From: Acidobacteriota bacterium
GTDB taxonomy: Bacteria; Acidobacteriota; Terriglobia; Acidiferrales; UBA7541
Assembly: GCA_021324935.1 (NCBI GenBank)
Contig: JAJPIE010000060.1
Span: forward strand, 1 to 64,000
Direction of reading: 5' to 3'
Length of the DNA stretch: 64,000 nucleotides
This document shows positions 16,823-26,523 of this stretch, one piece after another (positions within the stretch are counted from its first letter, which is position 1; the number at the start of each line of letters is the position of its first letter). Below the pieces are notes generated by a model that did no database searches, had not been told where the DNA came from, and saw only the letters and a list, made by a program, of their open reading frames with translations. A program made the position numbers and the translations under genes.

Positions 16823-18112
16823 CTAGATCCCTCCGACGAAGCGGCCCGGATTTAGAGTGCTTTGCGGATCGAGGCGAAGCTTGACTGCGCGCATGAGGGG
16901 AAGCGCGTCGCCGGGATTTCCCCAGGCATCGAGAGAACCAAGGGACTCCGGGCGGCGGAGAAGCACGAGGGAGCCAGCGGCGCGCTCGAACTGTTCGCGA
17001 AGCGCGAAGATTTGCGCAGGAAGCTCGGAGGGATCCGCGTCCAAGCGAAGGAATCCGATGCCGGTGGCCTGGACAACGGCTTGCCAGTTGGCATGAGAGG
17101 AAGAGTGGAAGGGGTCGAGCCATCGCATGGCTTTTGCGAGATCGGAGGGAAGGACGCTGAACCGTGCGATGACGGACTCTTTTTGCCGAGTCGAAAAGAG
17201 GTTTTGACGGGCTTGCCAAATTTGTGGTGAAGAATCAACAAAGATAGAAGGCGGGATGGAGCTGCCCCTACTTTCGGACAACAGTAGTTTCTGGAGGAGT
17301 TCGGTTTGGGCAGCGAGGCCGGATTCAGTGGCTTCGAAGAGCAAGTCGGCATGTGGCGGTCCGCCGGAATGGCCGCGGATCTGAAAGCCGCTGTGAGCGA
17401 GTTTGGAATCCTGGATGGCGTGGAGTTTTTGCTGCATGTCGCCCCAGCTTGCCGAGGTGAATGTGACGGTACGCGTGGTGCGGCAGAGCGGGTGCAGGCG
17501 GAAAACCGCGCGGGTGATGACACCCAGTGTGCCGAAGGCGCCTGCGGCGAGCTTTGGGAGGTCATAGCCAGCGACATTTTTGACGACTTTGCCGCCGCTG
17601 CTGGCGAGCGTGCCATCGGGAAGCGCGAGGGTAACGCCGATGATGAGATCGCGGAGCGCTCCGAAGCGAAGGCGGAGAGAGCCGGAGTCGTTGGTGGAGA
17701 GCGCGCCGCCAATGGTGGCACGCTCCGGCCAGAGGCCATCGAAAGCGAGGCGCTGGCCGCGCTTCGCTAAAGTGGATTGCAAAGAGTGCAGGGTGCAGCC
17801 CGCTTCAACGGTGACGGTGAGGTCGGCCCAGGCGTGTTCAACAATGTGGTTGAGGCGAGCCGTGGAGAGAATTATGCCGGCGCGCTTCGGCGGATTGCCC
17901 CAATCGAGTTTTGTCCCGCCGCCGCGGGGAATGGCGGCGATTCCGGCGGCGCTGACGCGGGAAAGTACGGCGGCGAGGTGCTGCTCGGTTTGCGGTTCGA
18001 CAATGAATTGCGGAGCAACACCGCAAACCGCATCTTCCCGTGCGGCTGCCCGCAGATTTGCGGGACCGACGATGGCTGTTAATTCTTCGAGGATGGTATT
18101 TGTCTCAAGCAT
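16823..18112 (-). CDS. glcE: Glycolate oxidase FAD-binding subunit GlcE (copy 1)
   Basis: 429 residues from the ATG at 18112. The PCMH-type FAD-binding domain is visible: IPRGGGTKLDWGNPP, LNHIVEHAWADLTVTVEAGC, the GGALSTNDSGSLRLRFGALR loop and SGGKVVKNVAGYDLPKLAAG. It ends MRAVKLRLDPQSTLNPGRF. GlcE is the short second flavoprotein of the glycolate oxidase complex. The frame is open upstream to 18205, but that start would overlap glcD; the internal ATG gives a normal N-terminus. GlcD ends 28 bases upstream and glcF begins 4 bases downstream. Confidence 0.88.
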   Translation of the reverse strand: MLETNTILEELTAIVGPANLRAAAREDAVCGVAPQFIVEPQTEQHLAAVLSRVSAAGIAAIPRGGGTKLDWGNPPKRAGIILSTARLNHIVEHAWADLTVTVEAGCTLHSLQSTLAKRGQRLAFDGLWPERATIGGALSTNDSGSLRLRFGALRDLIIGVTLALPDGTLASSGGKVVKNVAGYDLPKLAAGAFGTLGVITRAVFRLHPLCRTTRTVTFTSASWGDMQQKLHAIQDSKLAHSGFQIRGHSGGPPHADLLFEATESGLAAQTELLQKLLLSESRGSSIPPSIFVDSSPQIWQARQNLFSTRQKESVIARFSVLPSDLAKAMRWLDPFHSSSHANWQAVVQATGIGFLRLDADPSELPAQIFALREQFERAAGSLVLLRRPESLGSLDAWGNPGDALPLMRAVKLRLDPQSTLNPGRFVGGI

Positions 18113-18140
18113 GGGAGTGGGGTGAGCGCATTGGATGAGG

Positions 18141-19595
18141 TCAGAAGCGTTCCGCGATGCCGGAGATTTCGAGGGGATGCGGGACGTATTCGCCGGGCTT
18201 TTCACCGCAGAGACGGGGAGTAGGAAAGACTTTCGTGGGATTGGAAAGTAGAAGCGGATCGAAAGCGCAACGTACGCGCTGCATGGTGTCGAGATCGGGC
18301 TCGGTGAACATTTTGGACATCATGCGTTTTTTTTCTTCGCCGACGCCGTGCTCACCGGTGATGGAGCCTCCGGCGGCGAGACACAGCTCGAGTATTTTGT
18401 AGGAGAGAGCCTCGGCGGCTTGTTCCTGGCCGGCGATTTGGCGGTCGTAGAGGACCAGCGGATGGAGATTGCCGTCGCCGGCGTGAAAGACGTTGGCGAC
18501 GCGCAGACCGGCTTCGCGGCTGAGGCGAGTGATTTCGGTCATCACGTGCGGCAGCGCGGTGCGTGGGATGACGCCGTCCTGAACAATATAGTTTGGGGAG
18601 ATGCGGCCCATGGCGGCGAAGGCGGCTTTGCGGCCTTTCCAGACGAGCAAGCGTTCGTGGTCAGTCCGCGCAAGGCGGATTTCGGTGGCAGCGTTTTCGC
18701 GGCAGATGGCTTCGACGCTCTGCATGAGCTCCGCGACTTCGGCGACGGGGCCATCAAGTTCGACCAACAAGAGACCTCCGCAATCGGGGTAGTTCGGATG
18801 GACGGCGGCTTCGGCAGCCTGTATGGCGAGGTTGTCCATCATTTCGATAGCGGCCGGTAGCATGCCGGCGGCAATGATGCCGCTGACGGCGGCGCCGGCT
18901 TCGTTGGTGCCGGGAAAGGCAGCGAGGAGGGTGCGGGTACATTCGGGGCGCTTCACGACACGCAAAGTGATTTTTGTGGCGATGCCGAGGGTGCCTTCGG
19001 AGCCGACGAACACACCGAGCAGATCGTAGCCGGGCGCATCGAGGCATTTCCCGCCAAGATGGACAAGGGAGCCGTCGGGCAGCACGACTTCGAGGCCCAG
19101 GACATGCGTGGTGGTGAACCCGTACTTCAGGCAGTGGGCACCGCCGGAATTTTCGGCGACGTTGCCGCCGATGCTGCAAACGGATTGCGAGGAAGGGTCC
19201 GGCGCGTAGAAATATTCCTGCGGCAGGACGCGACAGGTTACATCGAGGTTGATGACGCCGGGCTCCACAACCACACGAGCGTTGGGCAGATCGACTTCAA
19301 GGATGCGGTTCATCTTTGCGAGGCTGATGACGATGCCATTCTCGACCGGAAGCGCCCCGCCGCTGAGTCCGGTGCCGGAGCCGCGAGCGACGAAGGGGAT
19401 GCGTTCGCGGTGGCAGACGCGGACGACGGACTGGACTTGTTCCGTGGTGGAGGGGAGCAGGACTGCGCGCGGCAGGACCCGGAAATTCGTGAGGCCGTCG
19501 CATTCGTAGGTGCGCAGATCCTCGAGCGATGTGATCAGGCCGCGAGGGCCAACGATGTCGCGGAATTCCTGGAAAATGCGGGCTTCCACGGGCAC
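18141..19595 (-). CDS. glcD: Glycolate oxidase catalytic subunit GlcD (copy 1)
   Basis: 484 residues. FAD-linked oxidase of the GlcD/D-lactate dehydrogenase type oxidising glycolate to glyoxylate (or D-lactate to pyruvate). Visible features are the FAD-binding PVARGSGTGLSGGALP-like loop (FVARGSGTGLSGG), YAPDPSSQSVCSIGGNVAEN, the GLEVVLPDGS strand and the C-terminal catalytic part NVFHAGDGNLHPLVLYD with ITGEHGVGEEKK. Translation appears to start at GTG (19595). It sits between the permease and glcE genes in one operon. It is clearly paralogous to the glcD copy at 31.6 kb. Confidence 0.92.
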   Translation of the reverse strand: MPVEARIFQEFRDIVGPRGLITSLEDLRTYECDGLTNFRVLPRAVLLPSTTEQVQSVVRVCHRERIPFVARGSGTGLSGGALPVENGIVISLAKMNRILEVDLPNARVVVEPGVINLDVTCRVLPQEYFYAPDPSSQSVCSIGGNVAENSGGAHCLKYGFTTTHVLGLEVVLPDGSLVHLGGKCLDAPGYDLLGVFVGSEGTLGIATKITLRVVKRPECTRTLLAAFPGTNEAGAAVSGIIAAGMLPAAIEMMDNLAIQAAEAAVHPNYPDCGGLLLVELDGPVAEVAELMQSVEAICRENAATEIRLARTDHERLLVWKGRKAAFAAMGRISPNYIVQDGVIPRTALPHVMTEITRLSREAGLRVANVFHAGDGNLHPLVLYDRQIAGQEQAAEALSYKILELCLAAGGSITGEHGVGEEKKRMMSKMFTEPDLDTMQRVRCAFDPLLLSNPTKVFPTPRLCGEKPGEYVPHPLEISGIAERF

Positions 19596-19655
19596 CTTTC
19601 TGAGCGACGAGTCATTATCCCGCGGATACGGGATTCTGAAGAGCAGCTTGCCCCA

Positions 19656-21416
19656 TCAGTGGACGAAGGTCAAACCATGGGGGATCAGATGGGGGAAGAC
19701 GTAGGCGTAGAGCATGACGATGACGCCGACGATAGCGGCGAGTGAGACGGAGTGCCAGAAGACATAACGAAAAATGATGCCTTCGTTGCCGACCTGATTG
19801 GTGGCGGCCGTGGCGACGCAGATGGATTGCGCGTCGATCATTTTGCCCATGACACCACCGGCGCTGTTGGTGGCACACAGGAGAATGGGGCTGAGTTTCA
19901 GCTGTTCGGCGGTGATGCGCTGGAGGCCGCCGAAGAGTGCGTTGGACGAGGTGTCGCTGCCGGTGAGGGCGACGCCCAGCCAGCCGATGTAAGTGCCAAA
20001 AAATGGGAAGAACCAGCCGGTTCGAGTGAAGGCGAGGCCGAGGACAGCGTCCATGCCGGAATAGCGCGTGACGTAGCCGAGGCCGAGCATGAAGGTCATG
20101 GCGACGATGGCGTGGCGCATGCGGAAAAGTGTGTGGCCAAAAATGCGCACGAGCTTTGCGAATCTCAGGCCGAGAATTAGCCCGGAAAGTACAGCAGCGA
20201 GGAAGCAACCGGTACCAGTGGCGGTGAGCCAGTTGAAATCGAACCTGGCATTTTCGGCGGTTGGCCTGGCGACGACGGGCTGCGCGCGAAAAACCGCTTT
20301 ATGCAGATAGGGGACTTCCCAGCCACCGGTTTTGAAAGCAGGTGTAGTGGCCCTGCCCATGGCGCCTTTGACCGAGGGAAGGCCCCAGAGAAGGACAAAG
20401 ACAGAAAGGATGGCGAAGGGGAGCCAAGCTTTCGCGATTTGCGAGGAAGTATGCGGCTGGATGGGCTGCGTGGCCTGGAGCTGCCGGACGTCCCACTCCT
20501 CTTCCATCTGATCGGCGATGATGGGGTGCACAGGAGCGGCAGGGCCAACCGTGGTGTTTGCGGCGATGGCGGGCTCGCGTTCGTCTTCAAAGCGCCAGAT
20601 GCGTTTGGGCTTCCAGACGCGGAGGAAAAGCAGGGTGGCGAGGAGAGAAGTGACGCCAGCGGTGATGTCGACGAGATTGCTGTCCATGAAATTGGACCAG
20701 AAGAATTGGACGCCAGCGAACGAAAAGCCAACGACCAGGATGGCGGGAAAGACTTCGAAGGTTTCGGCCCAGCCGACCAAGGAGCGAACCAGCCAGAAAG
20801 GCACGAGCAGGGCGGTGATGGGAAGAATGCGGCCGATCATGGCGCTGAGGTCGCTTTCGTTTAGCGCGGTGACGGCGGCAAGGGTGTGGACGGGAACGCC
20901 GATAGCTCCCCAGGCGACGGGAGCGGTGTTGGCGATGAGATTGAGGACGGCGGCGTGGAAGGGGCGGAAACCGAGACCGATCATGAAGGCTCCGGCGATG
21001 GCGACCGGCGCGCCGAATCCAGCGCAGCCTTCGATGAAGGCGCCGAAACAAAACGCGACGAGAAGAAGCTGCAGGCGGCGATCCGGGGTGATACCGGCGA
21101 CGGTCTGCTTCATGATCTCGAACTGCCCGGTTTCGACCGAGATGTCGTAGAGAAAGACCGCGGCGATGACAATCCAGACAATTTTGAGAAGGCCAAAGGC
21201 ACTGCCATAGAGGAAGCTGGCAAAGGCGAGGCGTACCGGCATGCCAAAGACTCCGATGGCGATGACAACGGCCGTGGAAGCACCGGCGATGGCGCACCAA
21301 TGCGGGCGAACTTTCAGGCCGGCAAGCAGGCTAAGGAGCACGACGATGGGGAGCGCGGCAACAAGGGTGGAGAGCCACCAGTGGCCGAGCGGGTCATAGA
21401 CCTGGGTCCAAGTCAT
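19656..21416 (-). CDS. Lactate/glycolate permease (LctP/GlcA family)
   Basis: 586 residues from the ATG at 21416, with a dozen or more hydrophobic helices. Family hallmarks include FCFGAFIEGCAGFGAPVAIA, IANTAPVAWGAIGVPV, VTRYSGMDAVLGLAFTRTG, WLGVALTGSDTSSNALFGGL and NSAGGVMGKMIDAQSICVA. LctP-family proteins are proton symporters for L-lactate, D-lactate or glycolate (GlcA). It is the first gene of the operon running into glcDEF, so glycolate and/or D-lactate uptake is the best guess. A hydrophilic loop at about residues 300-350 is longer than I expect. The open frame extends upstream to 21770, but that part overlaps the malate synthase 5' end and is not membrane-like. Confidence 0.9.
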   Translation of the reverse strand: MTWTQVYDPLGHWWLSTLVAALPIVVLLSLLAGLKVRPHWCAIAGASTAVVIAIGVFGMPVRLAFASFLYGSAFGLLKIVWIVIAAVFLYDISVETGQFEIMKQTVAGITPDRRLQLLLVAFCFGAFIEGCAGFGAPVAIAGAFMIGLGFRPFHAAVLNLIANTAPVAWGAIGVPVHTLAAVTALNESDLSAMIGRILPITALLVPFWLVRSLVGWAETFEVFPAILVVGFSFAGVQFFWSNFMDSNLVDITAGVTSLLATLLFLRVWKPKRIWRFEDEREPAIAANTTVGPAAPVHPIIADQMEEEWDVRQLQATQPIQPHTSSQIAKAWLPFAILSVFVLLWGLPSVKGAMGRATTPAFKTGGWEVPYLHKAVFRAQPVVARPTAENARFDFNWLTATGTGCFLAAVLSGLILGLRFAKLVRIFGHTLFRMRHAIVAMTFMLGLGYVTRYSGMDAVLGLAFTRTGWFFPFFGTYIGWLGVALTGSDTSSNALFGGLQRITAEQLKLSPILLCATNSAGGVMGKMIDAQSICVATAATNQVGNEGIIFRYVFWHSVSLAAIVGVIVMLYAYVFPHLIPHGLTFVH

Positions 21417-21709
21417 CCGCGATCCTCTGCACAGGGCGAGTTTGAGAAGGAATCCGATCCGATGCGCCCCTTGGGTCGAAACGCAGAGGCAAATGACCGA
21501 GATGTGTTGCCAGCGAACGGATTCTGCAGGGCATGAAATACCTTCTTGTGCCGGCAAAGTCAAGGCGCGGAGTGACGGCGGACGAGATGGGAGGTGTGTC
21601 TGACACTTGCTAGGTTTGCGCGAACGGCGTAGTTTGCAGTTGAGTGCGGATACGAGCAGGTCGCAAGCGACTTCCGCATCGCGATGGTTTGCGACGGGGG
21701 AATTGGGCC

Positions 21710-23317
21710 ATGACGACTCCTTCCACAGCGGGTCCGGGAGTGGAGATTGTTGCCGCGCATCATGCGGCACAGTCGAGAGTTCTGACGCCGGAGGCGCTGG
21801 CGTTTGTGGTGGATTTACAGCGGCGTTTCAATGCGAGGCGGCTGGAACTGCTGGCGGCGCGGGCCGAGCTGCAAAAACGGCTGGACGCGGGAGAGAAGCC
21901 AGACTTCTTGAAGGAGACGCGTGGGATTCGCGAGGCCGAATGGACGGTGGCACCGATTCCGAAAGACCTGCTAGACCGGCGCGTGGAAATTACCGGGCCG
22001 GTGGACCGGAAGATGATCATTAACGCTTTGAACTCGGGCGCGAAGGTGTTCATGGCGGATTTCGAGGATTCGAACACGCCGACGTGGGCAAACCAGATGG
22101 AGGGCCAGGCGAACCTGATGGATGCCGTCCGGCGAACAATCACGTACACAGACCCGGCCACGGGAAAGAACTATCAGTTAAATGAGCGGACGGCGGTGCT
22201 GTTGATGCGTCCGCGGGGATGGCATCTGGAAGAGCGGCACGTGCTGGTGGACGGGCAGGCAATGTCCGGGTCGCTCTTCGACTTCGGGCTGTATTTCTTT
22301 CACAACGCAAAAGCGCTGCTGGCGGCGGGAACCGGGCCGTACTTTTACCTGCCGAAGATGGAGAGTCACCTGGAGGCGCGGTTGTGGAACGATATTTTTC
22401 TGTACACACAGGAGAAGGTGGGAATTCCGCGAGGAACGATTCGGGCGACGGTGCTGATTGAGACGATTCTGGCGGCATTCGAGATGGACGAGATTCTTTA
22501 TGAACTGCGCGAGCATTCCGCGGGGCTGAACTGCGGACGCTGGGACTACATTTTCAGCTTCATCAAGAAGTTTGCGAACGATCCCAAGGCGGTGATGCCG
22601 GATCGCGCACAGGTGACGATGACCACACATTTTCTGCGGTCTTATAGCAAATTGCTGATCCGCACGTGTCACCGGAGAAATATTCATGCGATGGGCGGGA
22701 TGGCGGCGTTCATTCCGATCAAGAGCGATCCGGTGGCGAATGAAAAAGCGATCGCGCAGGTGCGTGCAGACAAGGAGCGCGAAGCGGGGGACGGGCACGA
22801 CGGCACGTGGGTAGCGCATCCGGGGCTGGTCCCGATAGCGATGGAGATCTTTGACCGATTGATGCCGATGCCGAATCAGATAGACTGCAAGCTGGAAGAG
22901 TTTCAGGGAACGGCGGCGGATTTGCTGCAGGTGCCGGGAGGAGACATTACGGAAGCGGGGCTTCGACAGAATATTGCGGTGGGACTCGGGTATCTGGAGG
23001 CGTGGTTGCGCGGGACCGGCTGCGTGCCCCTGTTTAATTTGATGGAGGACGCGGCGACGGCAGAGATCAGCCGGGCACAGCTTTGGCAGTGGGTTCACCA
23101 CGAAGCGCGGTTGAAGGATGGGCGGCTGATTGACGTTGGGCTATGCGAGCGAATGATTGATGAGGAACTGGCGAAGGGGAGACAGGCAGGGGATGCAGCG
23201 CGATCAGCCGCTTACGAGAAATCGGCACAATTGATGCGGGATCTGATTTGCGCCCCCCGGTTCGTGGAGTTTTTGACGGTGCCGGCGTATCAACAGATTT
23301 TGCGCGAAGGTAATTGA
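21710..23317 (+). CDS. aceB: Malate synthase A
   Basis: 535 residues. Condenses glyoxylate with acetyl-CoA to malate. Family features include [20 protein letters not shown] with the substrate-site acidic residues, [58 protein letters not shown], the [20 protein letters not shown] active-site stretch and [15 protein letters not shown]. The ATG at 21710 is preferred to the upstream 21644, which overlaps nothing conserved. It is divergent from the glycolate permease operon: glyoxylate made by GlcDEF can be fixed directly by this enzyme. Isocitrate lyase is not in the window, so its role here is likely glycolate use rather than a complete local glyoxylate bypass. Confidence 0.93.
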   Translation: MTTPSTAGPGVEIVAAHHAAQSRVLTPEALAFVVDLQRRFNARRLELLAARAELQKRLDAGEKPDFLKETRGIREAEWTVAPIPKDLLDRRVEITGPVDRKMIINALNSGAKVFMADFEDSNTPTWANQMEGQANLMDAVRRTITYTDPATGKNYQLNERTAVLLMRPRGWHLEERHVLVDGQAMSGSLFDFGLYFFHNAKALLAAGTGPYFYLPKMESHLEARLWNDIFLYTQEKVGIPRGTIRATVLIETILAAFEMDEILYELREHSAGLNCGRWDYIFSFIKKFANDPKAVMPDRAQVTMTTHFLRSYSKLLIRTCHRRNIHAMGGMAAFIPIKSDPVANEKAIAQVRADKEREAGDGHDGTWVAHPGLVPIAMEIFDRLMPMPNQIDCKLEEFQGTAADLLQVPGGDITEAGLRQNIAVGLGYLEAWLRGTGCVPLFNLMEDAATAEISRAQLWQWVHHEARLKDGRLIDVGLCERMIDEELAKGRQAGDAARSAAYEKSAQLMRDLICAPRFVEFLTVPAYQQILREGN

Positions 23318-23327
23318 CGAAAGTAAA

Positions 23328-23352
23328 GAGGCGGGGCGTAACGCCGCTCCTA
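23328..23352. terminator. GC-rich hairpin between convergent genes
   Basis: The segment with GGCG-TAA-CGCC at its centre and partly paired flanks lies 10-35 bases past the malate synthase stop, between two convergent genes. It could act as a bidirectional terminator or be one copy of a REP-like short repeat. No clear U-tract is seen. Confidence 0.35.
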
Positions 23353-23381
23353 CATTATTTGGCGATTAGTACGACGATCCA

Positions 23382-23855
23382 TTAGATGTGGCACCTGGCG
23401 GCGCCTCGCTTTTCGAGATAGCGCTGGTGGTATTCCTCGGCGCGCCAGAAGGGGCCGGCGGGGGTAATTTCCGTGGCAATCGGCCGGTGGAGTTTGCCGC
23501 TCGCTTCCAGAGATTGCTTGGACTTTTTCGCCGAGGCTTCCTGCTCCGGCGAATGGAAGAAGATGGCAGTCCGATATTGCCTGCCGTAATCGGGGCCCTG
23601 GCGGTTGACTTGCGTGGGGTCGTGAATGGTCCAAAAAACGTTAAGTAACTGGTCGTATGAGACCTTCTCCGGATCGAAGGTGACCTGGACGACTTCAGCA
23701 TGGCCGGTAGTATCGGTGCAGACTTCCCGATAGCTGGGATGCTGCGTGTGGCCGCCGGCGTAGCCGACGGCAACGTCGAGAACGCCGGGCACCTTGCGGA
23801 AAGCCGCTTCCACTCCCCAAAAACAACCCGCGCCAAAGGTGGCGAGTTCTTGCAT
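23382..23855 (-). CDS. msrA: Peptide methionine sulfoxide reductase MsrA
   Basis: 157 residues. Reduces methionine-S-sulfoxide in proteins. The catalytic motif GAGCFWG is at residues 8-14 (Cys11). Family segments [59 protein letters not shown] and YRTAIFF follow. The ATG at 23855 is chosen because it places the catalytic Cys at the usual distance from the start. The tail [15 protein letters not shown] carries a Cys that may serve as a resolving residue. It stands alone, facing malate synthase tail to tail. Confidence 0.93.
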   Translation of the reverse strand: MQELATFGAGCFWGVEAAFRKVPGVLDVAVGYAGGHTQHPSYREVCTDTTGHAEVVQVTFDPEKVSYDQLLNVFWTIHDPTQVNRQGPDYGRQYRTAIFFHSPEQEASAKKSKQSLEASGKLHRPIATEITPAGPFWRAEEYHQRYLEKRGAARCHI

Positions 23856-23965
23856 GGTGTGTCTCCTTCGTTGCCGGCACATTCTACGTATCTGGCCGGT
23901 CAGTCCCTCGTTTTCCAGTTATTAGAGTACAAAGGACGCAAAAGGTTTCGCGAGCTGTCCGCCGG

Positions 23966-25132
23966 CTACGAGGGCTTTTTGGCGCGTGGCTTGGCGGTGG
24001 TGGCCGGGATGGCTTTCAGCTTTTCCTCGGCGGGACCTTTGTACGGGCTGTCGACTGATGCGGCGTCGGCGAAAGCTTGCCGGGCCTCAGGATGTTTCTT
24101 GAGGTTGTAGTAGGCAAAGCCGAGGCGATATTGATTGCGGGCATAGGCGGTGTCGTTGGATTTGAGCAGCGGAGCGGCCTTGGAGAGAGTGTCTACGGCG
24201 GCGGCATTGTCTTTCTTCTGTAGGTCGATTTGGCCGAGAGCACTGAGGGCAAGCCCTTTCTGCAAGGCGATCTGTTTTTGCCAGTCGGCGTCGGAGACGT
24301 TGGCGGGTTTTTTGACGGTGTCGCAAAGTGACGCGGCATTCTTTGCGTAGGCCTCGGCTTTGTCCAGGTTCTCGCCCCTTTCGCTGTAGTCGTCGGCCAG
24401 AAGGAGCAACATGCCGAGATTGTTGGGGTCCTTTTCAAGAACAGTGTTGGCGGTTTCAATCATTTTGGGGCGATTTTGCGCCTGCTGATAGATGAGAGCG
24501 GCGGATTCGAGGGCCTGCGTAGAGCGCTGTGAATCGGGAAAGCTCTTCGCGTACCGAACGAGCAGCCCGGCCTTGGCGGTGGGATCTTTTTGACGGTAGG
24601 CAGCGTCGACGAGCGATTCCTCGATGTAATCCTGATTCTCTTTGATGGCCTCGAGCGTTTGTTGCTGCTGGGCTTTCCAATCGGTGAGGTTTGTTCCGGC
24701 GGGAGGAGGCTGTGCCTTAAAACGCTGGAGAATGGCGCCGGCTTTTTCGCCTTCGGCGAAGAGGCGGTTGGGGTCGCCCTGCTCGTTGGCGGCGCGGACC
24801 ATGCTGACGGCATTTTCGAAATTATCGGGATCGAGAGCGTAAAGTTTTTGACCGTAGTCGTAAACTTTGTCGTACTGCTTGGCGTTCAGGTAATAGTTGA
24901 CGTATTGCTCGTCGGCGAGGATCTGGTAATCGGGCTCGGAATGCGCGGCCGCGAACGCATCGAGCAGTTTGAGCTTTTGAACAGGATCGGTGGCGGCATT
25001 GATTTCGTTGAGCTGATGATCGGCATCGGAGCCGGCGGTAACGAGAACAGTCTTGCCGATCTGCGCTCTGAGGGGAGTAACAAATGGCGAGACGAAGGCG
25101 AGTAGAACAGTGACAGTGCGAAGGCGATACAT
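23966..25132 (-). CDS. Exported TPR-repeat protein
   Basis: 388 residues with a signal peptide (VTVLLAFVSPFVTPLRA, then QIGKTV). The rest is helical, with tetratricopeptide-like units, for example VNYYLNAKQYDKVYDYGQKL with YALDPDNFENA, and YARNQYRLGFAYYNLKKHPE with ARQAFADAASVDSP. It ends in a Pro/Lys-rich tail. Such periplasmic TPR proteins usually scaffold protein complexes; no partner can be named. It is divergent from the SDR gene with a 157-base gap. Confidence 0.8.
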   Translation of the reverse strand: MYRLRTVTVLLAFVSPFVTPLRAQIGKTVLVTAGSDADHQLNEINAATDPVQKLKLLDAFAAAHSEPDYQILADEQYVNYYLNAKQYDKVYDYGQKLYALDPDNFENAVSMVRAANEQGDPNRLFAEGEKAGAILQRFKAQPPPAGTNLTDWKAQQQQTLEAIKENQDYIEESLVDAAYRQKDPTAKAGLLVRYAKSFPDSQRSTQALESAALIYQQAQNRPKMIETANTVLEKDPNNLGMLLLLADDYSERGENLDKAEAYAKNAASLCDTVKKPANVSDADWQKQIALQKGLALSALGQIDLQKKDNAAAVDTLSKAAPLLKSNDTAYARNQYRLGFAYYNLKKHPEARQAFADAASVDSPYKGPAEEKLKAIPATTAKPRAKKPS

Positions 25133-25289
25133 CGGCTACCTCCTGGGAATGGAGTTTGATGGAGCGAGCAGTTACCCCGCATCTTAGTGCCCGAAGGGGT
25201 GGAGTGCAAATGGTTGGCGGCAAAACTTCCGCGATTTGACGCGAAAATGATGTTAGAGGGAACATGGAAGATTCGTCAGGGAGGGTGGA

Positions 25290-26081
25290 ATGGATCTGGG
25301 GCTGCGGGGACGCGTGGCGATTGTGGCTGCCGCCAGCAAGGGATTGGGGCGGGCGGTGGCGGAAGAGTTGGCCCAAGAAGGCGCGGAGATCGCGATTTGC
25401 GCACGGACGGCGGCGGACCTGGAAAAAGCAGCAGTGCAGATTCGAAGCGTGGGAGGACGGGAGGTTTTTTGGAAGTCGGTGGACGTCGGGAAGCCCCGGG
25501 AGGTCGCGGAATTCGTCGGGGACGTGGAGAAGCGGTTTGGGCGCGTGGATATTTGTGTTACCAACACCGGGGGACCGCCGTCTAAATTATTCAGCGCCAC
25601 AACGAACGAAGATTGGCGCGAGTGGACGGATCAATTGCTGATGAGCACTGTTTATTTCGCACAAGAGACGCTGCCGCGAATGCAGAAAAACCAATGGGGA
25701 CGTTTTCTGACGATCACGTCGTACTCGGTGAAGCAGCCGGTGGAAGGCTTGCTGCTTTCGAATTCGCTGCGCGCGGGCGTGACCGGATTGGTGCGCACTC
25801 TGGCGAACGAATATGCGGCGCACGGAATCACGGTGAATAACGTTTGCCCCGGATACACGCGGACGGACCGGCTGGACGATCTAGCCGGGATGATGGCCTC
25901 ACGAACGGGCGCGACGCCGGAACAGGTGTTTGATGGCTGGAAGAAACTGATTCCCGCGGGACGACTGGGAAAGCCGGAGGAGTTTGCGGCGGTGGTGGCG
26001 TTCCTGGCTTCGGTAAAGGCCAGCTACGTGAATGGAGTTTCGCTGACGATCGACGGTGGGACGACAAGGAGCCTGCTCTAA
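25290..26081 (+). CDS. SDR family oxidoreductase with altered active site
   Basis: 263 residues, an NAD(P)-binding Rossmann protein of the short-chain dehydrogenase family. The cofactor loop reads AAASKGLGRAVAEEL in place of TGxxxGxG. NTGGPPSKLF replaces the usual NNAG, and TITSYSVKQ holds the catalytic-strand Ser. Where the family has YxxxK this protein has SNSLR, that is Ser and Arg instead of Tyr and Lys. The C-terminus ends YVNGVSLTIDGG as in 3-oxoacyl-ACP reductase-like SDRs. I recall a distinct SDR subgroup with the same KQPV...LSNSLRAG pattern, so this is probably a family trait. Function unknown. The ACT-domain gene follows after 6 bases. Confidence 0.85.
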   Translation: MDLGLRGRVAIVAAASKGLGRAVAEELAQEGAEIAICARTAADLEKAAVQIRSVGGREVFWKSVDVGKPREVAEFVGDVEKRFGRVDICVTNTGGPPSKLFSATTNEDWREWTDQLLMSTVYFAQETLPRMQKNQWGRFLTITSYSVKQPVEGLLLSNSLRAGVTGLVRTLANEYAAHGITVNNVCPGYTRTDRLDDLAGMMASRTGATPEQVFDGWKKLIPAGRLGKPEEFAAVVAFLASVKASYVNGVSLTIDGGTTRSLL

Positions 26082-26087
26082 CTCCAC

Positions 26088-26501
26088 ATGCCACCCTCTG
26101 CCCGCACCCTGACCCTTTCGGCGACCAAGGGACTGTTCGCCATAGTGAAGCTGCGGCCGGACGCGAGAATTCCGGATTGGGCGGCGCGCGGGGGATTTTT
26201 CTCGGTGACGCGGACGGATGAAGAGTTGTCGGTGGTGACTCGAGAGGCGAATCTGCCCGTGGGTATCGATGCGTCGCACGGATGGCGGATGCTGAAGGTG
26301 CAGGGGCCATTTGCGTTTGACGAGGTGGGAGTGGTGGCGGCACTGGCAAATCCGCTGGCGAGAATCGGCGTGGGAATTTTCCTGATTTCGACCTACGATA
26401 CGGACTATTTGCTTGTACAACAAGACGAAATCGCCGCAGCAGTGGAAGCACTGGAGCATGCGGGGCACCGAATTTTACGGCTGGAATTATTGACTTCATA
26501 G
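26088..26501 (+). CDS. ACT-domain protein
   Basis: 137 residues with two ACT-like halves: TKGLFAIVKLRPDARIPDWA with SVTRTDEELSVVTRE, and GPFAFDEVGVVAALANPLAR with VGIFLISTYDTDYLLVQQDE. The second half strongly resembles the ACT domains of aspartate kinases and CASTOR-like amino-acid sensors. It has no enzyme domain, so a ligand-binding regulatory role is likely. It lies 6 bases after the SDR gene and 22 bases before the aminopeptidase gene; the three may be co-transcribed. Confidence 0.75.
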   Translation: MPPSARTLTLSATKGLFAIVKLRPDARIPDWAARGGFFSVTRTDEELSVVTREANLPVGIDASHGWRMLKVQGPFAFDEVGVVAALANPLARIGVGIFLISTYDTDYLLVQQDEIAAAVEALEHAGHRILRLELLTS

Positions 26502-26523
26502 AAAGCGGGAAGGAGCTAGCGGA

